Below are positions 40,516-49,900 of a DNA stretch of 64,000 nt, in pieces (the stretch's first letter is position 1; each line of letters opens with the position of its first letter). A model generated the notes under the pieces. It saw only the letters and a list, made by a program, of their open reading frames with translations. It had not been told where the DNA came from and did not search any database. Made by a program: the position numbers and the translations under genes. Origin of the DNA: Prunella strophiata (Eukaryota > Chordata > Aves > Passeriformes > Prunellidae); NCBI GenBank assembly GCA_036583965.1, contig JAZBQD010000013.1, forward strand, positions 11,927,848 to 11,991,847. The letters run 5' to 3'.

Positions 40516-41181
40516 ATGTAACAGCAGGGCAGAGCTCCCGCGCTGTCCCCACCGCTCGCTGGCGGCCCCGAGCACGGAAAGAGCGAACAAACCCAGCAGC
40601 AGCACCCCTCCCCTTGGAGCAAGCCGTGCAGTTATTTACACCTGGTGGTCTCTGCACAGCCCCTGCTGTTGTACAAGTCCCTCCACAGCAGCTGTGCACA
40701 GGCTGGGTACACACACACACAGACTTTCCCCCTCCCAATACAGTTCAAGAGAAATTGTCCAGTGATTTGTTTGCGTTCGTACAAGTTACAAAGTTGGTAA
40801 AAGTCAAGTTTAAACTCAGGGTTTTGGAATAGTTTAAATGTGAGGTTCTCCTGGATTGCACAAATGCAGCTGACAGCATGAGGAGGTGCTGTCAGACCCT
40901 GCCAAGAGATTTTGGGGTGCTTGGGGATGCCCCAGTGGGGAGAACGGGGCCAGAGGGGGAACACCACAACCTACAGGAGCAGCAGCTCCTCCTTTCCCAA
41001 AACCACACTCCCCTGGCTCCTCATCTGAGCAGGTAAAGTGGGACCATCCCTCTGCATCCCCCAGGGGGATCCCCACCAAGCTGCTCTGGGCCTCCTGCCC
41101 ACACACTGCCAGCTCATTGCTGTGACACAAATTAATTAACCCACAGCAGGAGGATGCTCTGCTCCTGCCCCACAGCACGGG

Positions 41182-41395
41182 GGCTCAGAGCTCCCTGGCC
41201 CTGCTGCTGCTGCAGTGCTCTCAGAGTCCCCCCAGCCCTGTCCCTGCTGCTGCTGCTCCAGTGCTCTGCTCAGAGTCCCTCCAGCCCTGTCCCTGCTGCT
41301 GCTGCTCTGCTCAGAGTCCCTCCAGCCCTGTCCCTGCTGCTGCTCTGCTCAGAGTCCCCCCAGCCCTGTCCCTGCTGCTCCAGTGACAGGCAGCT
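41182..41395. repeat. Degenerate ~38-49-bp minisatellite
   Basis: Four to five imperfect copies of a unit built on CTCAGAGTCC...AGCCCTGTCCCTGCTGCTGCTG. Lengths differ because the GCT triplet run inside each copy expands or contracts (two to four GCTs). The first copy (41182-41219) is diverged. It lies between the two candidate NCOR2 poly(A) signals. Confidence 0.8.
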
Positions 41396-42501
41396 CCAGG
41401 AGGGGCTGGGGTGTGTGGGGAGACCCAGCAATGGACACAGCAGGACAGACAGTGCCAAAACCAAGCCGTGCTGTGGCCACGTGTGGGGCTGAGCTCTCAG
41501 CAAGGGGGGCTCCCCAAGAGCAGGATCCCCCTGCAGCAAAACCCACCTGGCCTGGCCTGGCCTGGCCTGAGCTGGTCTCCTGCATCCCTGGGCTGCTCCC
41601 CCAGCCTGGGGCAGGTGGGATGGGGGTCCATGGCACAGCCAGGGCCTGAGCTCCTGCACAGAGCTGGGAACATCAGCAATGTTCTCATGTTCCCCACCCA
41701 GGAACAATGCCAAAGGATCCCACTGAGCAGGGGGGGAGGCTGCTGGAGCCCTGCAGCACCTCGGTGTCACCAGTGTCACCGCAGCACCTTCACATCCCCC
41801 CAGCCCACAGCAGTGTCCCCTCCTGCCCAGCAGCTGGTGGGTGACATCTGCCCAGCCATCCATCCATCCAGCAGCACTGAGCCACAAACCCCTAAGGGCT
41901 GAAACACCCTCAGCAATACCTCAGAACTCCTGTGCCGTGCTCGTGGCACAGCCTCAGGTATTGCTGTGCTCCGGGCTCCTCCCCCTGCACACACAGAAAG
42001 CAGTGGCAGGGAGGAGGAACACGGCTCTGGGGTGGCACTGAAGGGTGGCACTGAAGGGTGGCACAGGCTCTTCTCTCCATCCCAGGGCTCGGGGTGCTGC
42101 CCATGGCTCACAGGGAGTGCAGCCCAACCCAGCCCAGCCGGGGTGGAGACAAGGTGGCTCTGCAGCTCCTGGCTGCAGCCCGTGGCCCTTCCCGATGTCC
42201 CCACACCCGGCTGCAGGGCTGGCACGGGTTAGGTGCCCACGGGGTGCCCACCTGGTGAGAGGCCCAAATGCCCCCCAGTACCTCCACCCCTGGTGTGCTG
42301 TACCACCTACCCCTGGGGAGAGCCCAAAGGCTGCAGTGCCCTTCTCTGCCCCTCTGGCCACGGCTCAGCCCTCGCTGGGTCTGGCAGGGTCTGTGGTGCC
42401 ACTGCCAGCTCTGCAGCCACCTTCCTTCCACTCTCAGCATCCTCCTGGACATCTGGAGACACCAAGCAGCACACAGTGTTGCTACTGTGCCAAGTGGGAA
42501 C

Positions 42502-42507
42502 TTTATT
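42502..42507 (-). terminator. NCOR2: Probable NCOR2 poly(A) signal
   Basis: AATAAAG on the minus strand (TTTATT on plus) is followed about 20-45 bases downstream on the minus strand by a GTGTGTGCTGC-type GU-rich element, the usual cleavage-site layout. It is the first such hexamer after the NCOR2 stop codon. It would give a 4.2-kb 3' UTR, about 2.6 kb of which is the 29-bp satellite. Confidence 0.6.
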
Positions 42508-43302
42508 CTTTGTTGTGGTTGGGGTTTTTTCCGCTATTTTTTCCGAATCAGCTAAGGAGGCGGTTTTGAAGATGGGTCAGATTTGGATAATTCTTTTTTT
42601 CCCAGCAGAATCTGCAACATTTTAATAGCGTTTTGCCCAGACATCAGCTCTGTGAGTTTGTACAGCTCAGAGCCACGGAGACACCAGCAGCAATAACCTG
42701 GGAACGCAAAGACTTTCCACATCGCTTGTGCATTGTCTCGGATTTTTTTCTTAAAAAAAAGAAAAAAAAAAAAAAAAAGCACAACAGAAAAGACACAAAC
42801 ATTGATGAACATTTAAAAACCTGTACATTGTAAAAAAACAAAACAAAAAAATAAAACCCAACAGGAAAAAAAAAAACCAAAACAAACCCCAAACAAACAA
42901 CAAACACCATCATTCTCTTGCTTTGAAATCAGAATCAACCTGGGAACGTTGCAGGGGGAAAAGAAAGATCCGTGGGGAAGGTGACGGCGCCTGAGCCCGC
43001 GGGGCTGCCGGAGGCTGCGGGGCTGGGCGGGGCTGGGGCTCCTCTAGCGTATAGAATGCAAAGCATTTAATACATTTTTTTTTTTTTTTCTTTTTTTTTT
43101 TCCTTTTTTTTTTGCCATTTGTTTTCCCCCCAGAGCGAGAAAGCAGAAGTGAATGAAAAAAAGTCTAATATTTTTGTTCTTTAACCATGTAACTGCAGAT
43201 ATGAGCCAACATCATGGAATGAAAAAAATAATGTAAAGTAGAGCATTCGTGTGTATCACAAAAATACAATAAAAACTTTTTTTTAACTTTTTTTTCCTTT
43301 TT

Positions 43303-45302
43303 GACACACGGCCGCTCACGGTCCCGGGACGGACACACGGCCGCTCACGGTCCCGGGACGGACACACGGCCGCTCACGGTCCCGGGACGGACACACGGCC
43401 GCTCACGGTCCCGGGACGGACACACGGCCGCTCACGGTCCCGGGACGGACACACGGCCGCTCACGGTCCCGGGACGGACACACGGCCGCTCACGGTCCCG
43501 GGACGGACACACGGCCGCTCACGGTCCCGGGACGGACACACGGCCGCTCACGGTCCCGGGACGGACACACGGCCGCTCACGGTCCCGGGACGGACACACG
43601 GCCGCTCACGGTCCCGGGACGGACACACGGCCGCTCACGGTCCCGGGACGGACACACGGCCGCTCACGGTCCCGGGACGGACACACGGCCGCTCACGGTC
43701 CCGGGACGGACACACGGCCGCTCACGGTCCCGGGACGGACACACGGCCGCTCACGGTCCCGGGACGGACACACGGCCGCTCACGGTCCCGGGACGGACAC
43801 ACGGCCGCTCACGGTCCCGGGACGGACACACGGCCGCTCACGGTCCCGGGACGGACACACGGCCGCTCACGGTCCCGGGACGGACACACGGCCGCTCACG
43901 GTCCCGGGACGGACACACGGCCGCTCACGGTCCCGGGACGGACACACGGCCGCTCACGGTCCCGGGACGGACACACGGCCGCTCACGGTCCCGGGACGGA
44001 CACACGGCCGCTCACGGTCCCGGGACGGACACACGGCCGCTCACGGTCCCGGGACGGACACACGGCCGCTCACGGTCCCGGGACGGACACACGGCCGCTC
44101 ACGGTCCCGGGACGGACACACGGCCGCTCACGGTCCCGGGACGGACACACGGCCGCTCACGGTCCCGGGACGGACACACGGCCGCTCACGGTCCCGGGAC
44201 GGACACACGGCCGCTCACGGTCCCGGGACGGACACACGGCCGCTCACGGTCCCGGGACGGACACACGGCCGCTCACGGTCCCGGGACGGACACACGGCCG
44301 CTCACGGTCCCGGGACGGACACACGGCCGCTCACGGTCCCGGGACGGACACACGGCCGCTCACGGTCCCGGGACGGACACACGGCCGCTCACGGTCCCGG
44401 GACGGACACACGGCCGCTCACGGTCCCGGGACGGACACACGGCCGCTCACGGTCCCGGGACGGACACACGGCCGCTCACGGTCCCGGGACGGACACACGG
44501 CCGCTCACGGTCCCGGGACGGACACACGGCCGCTCACGGTCCCGGGACGGACACACGGCCGCTCACGGTCCCGGGACGGACACACGGCCGCTCACGGTCC
44601 CGGGACGGACACACGGCCGCTCACGGTCCCGGGACGGACACACGGCCGCTCACGGTCCCGGGACGGACACACGGCCGCTCACGGTCCCGGGACGGACACA
44701 CGGCCGCTCACGGTCCCGGGACGGACACACGGCCGCTCACGGTCCCGGGACGGACACACGGCCGCTCACGGTCCCGGGACGGACACACGGCCGCTCACGG
44801 TCCCGGGACGGACACACGGCCGCTCACGGTCCCGGGACGGACACACGGCCGCTCACGGTCCCGGGACGGACACACGGCCGCTCACGGTCCCGGGACGGAC
44901 ACACGGCCGCTCACGGTCCCGGGACGGACACACGGCCGCTCACGGTCCCGGGACGGACACACGGCCGCTCACGGTCCCGGGACGGACACACGGCCGCTCA
45001 CGGTCCCGGGACGGACACACGGCCGCTCACGGTCCCGGGACGGACACACGGCCGCTCACGGTCCCGGGACGGACACACGGCCGCTCACGGTCCCGGGACG
45101 GACACACGGCCGCTCACGGTCCCGGGACGGACACACGGCCGCTCACGGTCCCGGGACGGACACACGGCCGCTCACGGTCCCGGGACGGACACACGGCCGC
45201 TCACGGTCCCGGGACGGACACACGGCCGCTCACGGTCCCGGGACGGACACACGGCCGCTCACGGTCCCGGGACGGACACACGGCCGCTCACGGTCCCGGG
45301 AC
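43303..45302. repeat. 29-bp minisatellite array 1 (69 copies)
   Basis: 2,000 bp equals 69 units of 29 bp minus one base. Every unit contains CGGCCGCTCACGGTCCCGGG and is joined by ACGGACACA. By eye I found no substitution or indel along the array. Each unit has five CpGs, an EagI-type CGGCCG and the 10-bp palindrome GTCCCGGGAC. No stop codon occurs in any plus-strand frame, and 29 is not a multiple of 3. The ORFs of hundreds of codons across it are therefore an artefact with a 29-residue period and no ATG in the unit. On the minus strand (NCOR2 sense) TGA recurs in every frame. Confidence 0.97.
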
Positions 45303-45621
45303 TTTTTTTTTTAAAGTTTCCTGTGGAACTCCCTGCCATGCTGGCCTCCTGCCCATTCTGCCCCTGCCCTGGCCAGCTTGGAGGGCTCTGGAGAATCAAC
45401 GTCTACAACCAGCAAAGGTGTGTGTAACGGGGGGCCCTGCAACCATGGCAAGATTTTTGTTTGGTTTTTTTTTTTTTAAACTAAGTACATACATTCTCCT
45501 GACTCCCAGATAACGTTGATGGATCATTGTTACCTTCTTTTTTTTTTTTTTTTAAACCCTTCCATACAATGGACAAATGCATCAAAGCCTCCATGTAAGA
45601 ACAGAACCTCTTTTACAGCAT

Positions 45622-46138
45622 GTAATACGGCCGCTCACGGTCCCGGGACGGACACACGGCCGCTCACGGTCCCGGGACGGACACACGGCCGCTCACGGTC
45701 CCGGGACGGACACACGGCCGCTCACGGTCCCGGGACGGACACACGGCCGCTCACGGTCCCGGGACGGACACACGGCCGCTCACGGTCCCGGGACGGACAC
45801 ACGGCCGCTCACGGTCCCGGGACGGACACACGGCCGCTCACGGTCCCGGGACGGACACACGGCCGCTCACGGTCCCGGGACGGACACACGGCCGCTCACG
45901 GTCCCGGGACGGACACACGGCCGCTCACGGTCCCGGGACGGACACACGGCCGCTCACGGTCCCGGGACGGACACACGGCCGCTCACGGTCCCGGGACGGA
46001 CACACGGCCGCTCACGGTCCCGGGACGGACACACGGCCGCTCACGGTCCCGGGACGGACACACGGCCGCTCACGGTCCCGGGACGGACACACGGCCGCTC
46101 ACGGTCCCGGGACGGACACACGGCCGCTCCTCGGGACG
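45622..46138. repeat. 29-bp minisatellite array 2 (about 18 copies)
   Basis: The same unit in the same orientation as array 1, from a partial first copy (homology visible from 45627) through 17 periods. It ends in a shortened copy (46115-46138) where CACGGTC is lost. It is separated from array 1 by 319 bp of unrelated UTR sequence. Confidence 0.96.
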
Positions 46139-46237
46139 GAGTTTGCAATTCAGAGGCAATCGGCCGGCGGGGAGAATCACAGCCCGCTGCCAGCTCCGAG
46201 AACATCCCGGCAGACGGCGCGACAGAGCGTCAGAGCG

Positions 46238-46330
46238 GCCCGGGGGACGGACACACGGCCGCTCACGGTCCCGGGACGGACACACGGCCGCTCACGGTCC
46301 CGGGATGGACACACGGCCGCTCACGGTCCC
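46238..46330. repeat. 29-bp minisatellite array 3 (3 copies plus a partial)
   Basis: Units start at 46250, 46279 and 46308, preceded by a diverged partial unit. The second unit carries GGGATGG instead of GGGACGG, a C-to-T change at a CpG. This is the most diverged block and may be the ancestral seed of the expansion (inference). Confidence 0.93.
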
Positions 46331-46485
46331 TGTCGGGTGCAGGGGGGCACCGCCCAGCACGGCTGCCAAGATCGAAGATGGGTTCCTTGGGTTTTGTCTC
46401 GTTAAGGCTTTTTCCTTTTCTTTATCAGACCGAAGAGGATGCAGAAATTTCCAGATGTTGAGAAAGAAAAAAAATAACCCAAACA

Positions 46486-46490
<5 letters not shown>

Positions 46491-46519
<29 letters not shown>
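46491..46519. repeat. A29 homopolymer
   Basis: An uninterrupted A run on the plus strand, poly-U in the NCOR2 transcript. Further A-rich runs follow at about 46,571-46,610. Length is likely to be unreliable in assemblies. Confidence 0.95.
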
Positions 46520-46521
<2 letters not shown>

Positions 46522-46740
46522 AAGAAACCAAAACCATCATTCCCACCAATTTGGCTGGTTGGGAGGGAAGGAAAAAGGAAAAAAAAAAAAAAAAAAGGAA
46601 AAGGGAAAAATGAAATAGCTCTGCTCCTGCATCTTCGCTCGTGAGAGCCGGCGGGGCCGGGGCGCGGGCGCTTGCCCCGGGTGTGCCGCTCGCTCCCCGT
46701 GCCCCGGGTTTGGTCGCCGTCTCCCTGCCCCTGGCTCCTC

Positions 46741-46916
46741 TCATTCACTGTCCGAAAGGGTTTCGTACTGGGAGCAGAGCAGGGGCTTGGGCTCCTCGTC
46801 CCAGGCGTGGTGCTGGCTGCCGGGGGTGCCCTGCGGCAGCGGGGCGCTGGGCGCTGCCGTCACCACCCCGCTGGGCAGCCGCATGGTCAGCGGGTTGTAG
46901 GGGAACGGCGTCGAAC
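46741..46916 (-). CDS. NCOR2: NCOR2 exon 19 (terminal, stop codon)
   Basis: Acceptor CCCGGCAG|GTTCG; enters in phase 1. It encodes STPFPYNPLTMRLPSG through HHAWDEEPKPLL and CSQYETLSDSE, then the stop at 46741-46743. The C-terminus is the hallmark of SMRT/N-CoR. Confidence 0.95.
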
Positions 46917-49900
46917 CTGCCGGGAGGAGAAGAGAGTCAGCGCCGGGGTGGCCGTGCCCCGCTGCCTGCAGCCCCCCACAGCCCCGGAGCGTGGCACGGC
47001 CGCCCTGGGGACCCGTCCCCTGCAGCCCTACCTGCGGACGACGGCCTGTCCTCCCAGACGCGGTTGGTGAGGGGAGTCCTGCGGTTGCAGTCGCCCTCCG
47101 AGTGCACCGAGGACACGGAGGGTGGCCGCTCGCCCGAGGACAGACCCGGCGCCGGCGACTTGGCCTTGCGGCTGTTGGGTCTGGCAGCGATCTTTGGCTT
47201 CCCCCCTCCTCCTGCAAAGAGAGGCACCCGCTGTCACCCGGCTCGCTGTGACAGCACTCGGGGTTGGGGACGGGGTGCGGGTGCCCAGCGCTTCCCTTTT
47301 AGGAGCTTTGCAAAAATGGCTCGTGGCAGGAGGAAAGCTCACCCCGGGCCCACGGAATGGCGGCGGGGCGGGTGGAGGAGGGTTCTGCTCCCTCCTGGGC
47401 TGCTCCACTTTGTGGGTCGATGCCACCAGCTGTCCCGTGGAGGGACCTGGGGCAGGAGGGGCCATGTGGCTTTGGCCACGTTTGCCTGCAGGACCTGTTT
47501 CCGAGCACACCCCCCATTCTCATGGTCTACATGGCCAGGATGGTCTTTCAGCCCTTACAGGAGAATCCCTGGGGATGTTTAGGCAGTTTTTACAAGGTTT
47601 GAAGCCAGAAGGGGCTCTGTGGGGCAGGTGAGCCCAGATAAACCAGGGGGAGCTCCCCAAGGGGGAGGGATGGATGGGCTCTGCATCCCACCCTGCCTGC
47701 CCAGCAGCAGGCAGCCTCCACCAGGCATGGGGAGGCACAGCTGGAAGAAGCTGCTGGTTTCATGCAGGAGCCAGAAAAGCTTTTCTGCAAAAAGCTTCAG
47801 AGTGCCTGGTGTTAGCTGACTCAGAGAGGTGTGAGCTGACCTGCAGGAAGGTGCACGTGTGCACCCAGGATCTACTCCTGAGCCAGGGGCTCTGTGCCTG
47901 GATTCCCGAGGGTGATCCCTGGCAGTGGTGCCATGCTCTGTGCAGAGCACTTGCATGAGGCACTCTGCCCTTGTGGGGGGGGGGGACAAAAGCTTCCCCC
48001 ATCCATCCCTGGTCCCTCTCCTTAAGTGGGGATTTGCACATCCACCCCTCTCATCTCTGCTCAAGTCTCCCCAAAGCTGACCCTGCCATGGGGCTCTGCA
48101 AGCCCCACCAGGGCCCATGGGGCAGCTCACCCCCAGCTCTCCTCTCTTATCATCCCCCAGGCATCACTTTTAGCTCCCTAACAATCTCTCTTGCACCAGG
48201 CGCTCCCAGATCCCATCCCCTCATCCCAGGTTGGATTCTGCCCTGATACACCCAGAGACTGGAGTGGGGAGGGAAAAGCCACCCTGCCCCTTGTCCTCCA
48301 CACCAGCCCTTCTCAGCACCTTCCCCTGTTTTGGCAGCAGTGATCCCACTGGGGGTTTACAGACAGTTGGGGCTGGCTCTTTAAGTCTATGCCTTTGATT
48401 TTTTGGGTGGGGGGAGTTTCCACCCCCATAAACTTCTCCATTGTGTAAAAAAAAAATTGGAAAAGGAGATATTAAAAACCAACAAATAGGGAAAGGAGCA
48501 AGTCAGTGGTTTAGAGAAAGCAACAGCACCTTTGGAGACTATTAAATTAACATCAAACAGGATTAATCAGCAGATCCACAAAGCTCAAAGCTGGGGGAGG
48601 GAGGGGAGAAAAGAAAACCAAAATGAACAAAAATGGGGAGGGGAGGAATAAATCCCCCTGTAAATGGGGAGATAAAAGGGCTGAGAATTAATAACACAGA
48701 GAGAGTGAAGGTGGAGAGGGCTGCAGACCTGGCAAGGAGCGCACGTCCTCGTTTCGTCCATCAGCAGGAGTTATGGGCATAGCAGCGGGCAGGCTTGCAC
48801 TGGCATTCAGAGAGTTAAAAGCATTGGCACTGAGAGGTGAGCGCTCTTCCCACTGCTCGTCATATTTACCCATTAGGGCTTTCCTAATTATTGCCTCCAA
48901 CCCCATGTTGGTACTGGAATTCTCTTGGACCGACTGGCTCCTACAACTGATTAGCCCTGGGAGATACGGGAGAGGGAGGAGAGAGGGGTCGGGAGATGGG
49001 GGGGAGCCAAATGAGAAGAAAGATGGGGGGGACGGGGAAAGGGGGAGAAAGGAGACAAGGGAGAAGGGAAGAAACAAACAGTCAGCACATTCTCGCAAAG
49101 CAACAAACTTTGTCATCTTGTTCTTTAAAGCACTGCGATGCACCCGTCCTCCTCCTCCTCCTCCTCCTCCTCCTCCCGCTCCATCCCGCCCCGGGGCTCG
49201 GCGGGGGCTGGCGGGGGGACGGATGGGACTCACTCTGGGATCTGGGCTTTGGGAAGGTTCCCCGGGGCCAGGGGATGGGGACAAGGGTTTGTCACTGAGC
49301 CCCAGCGAGCATCTCCAAGGAGCAGGGGCTGTGCTCCCAACCCAGCCAGGCTCGGCACGGGGGCAGGAGGAGAGTCATTTGGATGTGGGGTCCATATGCA
49401 CACATAGCACAAGTCAGTGTGCCAGGAGTTTGGAGGCTGGGGAGGTTCCCCATAAAGGAAATCAGGGAAGGAAGGAGTACCCCACAAAAACACTTGATGA
49501 GAAAGATGTGCCTGGATTTGGCCCTGGGGTGACAGGATGCAGGCAGCCCCCAGAGCTGCCAGCATGGGTTGGGCTATATGGGGAGAGGGGAGGTCCTGCT
49601 GTCCCTCCTCGAGCTGTCTGCAAGCCCCCTCCCCCTGTCTCCCCGGGCCGGCCTGGCTGCGGGACAGGATGCAGAGGCGAAGTGTCCGCGTGGGTGTGAG
49701 TCTCAAGCCATGCAGTTATGGAGCAGCACCGCACAGGGACCAGAGGCTCAGCCACGCCACCCTCATTCCCAGGGTGGCACTTACAGGGAACAAGCAAGGG
49801 CAAAATACAGACACCAAACTGCCAGGCCCCCCCAGCTGAGCCCATCCTGGGCTGTTGGTTCTGGGATCCCTGCCCCTCTGCTGGCAAAGGGACAGATCCC

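Larger units (their letters stand above)
42480..46740 (-). other. NCOR2: NCOR2 3' UTR
   Basis: Downstream of the stop codon at 46741 on the minus strand. It consists of unique, T/A-rich UTR-like segments (42,510-43,300; 45,303-45,621; 46,139-46,240; 46,331-46,740) separated by three arrays of a 29-bp unit. Long homopolymers are frequent: A29 at 46,491-46,519, A18-class at 46,578-46,595, and T runs near 43,073-43,114 and 45,540-45,554. The unique segments read like a normal corepressor 3' UTR, so the arrays look like expansions inserted into it. Confidence 0.65.

Noticed and set aside
41549..41570. CCTGG repeats
   Set aside because: Four short pentamer copies, too small to be more than local slippage.
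41270..41887. 205-codon minus-strand ORF near the GCT-rich minisatellite
   Set aside because: Openness comes from the repeat and GC-rich composition; its terminal part simply translates the minisatellite.
43301..45427. 708-codon plus-strand ORF across the 29-bp array
   Set aside because: It starts at TTG, the repeat holds no ATG, and openness follows from a stop-free unit. The amino-acid period equals the DNA period. Not a gene.
45516..46613. 365-codon plus-strand ORF over arrays 2 and 3
   Set aside because: Same repeat artefact, entering and leaving through homopolymer runs in the NCOR2 3' UTR.
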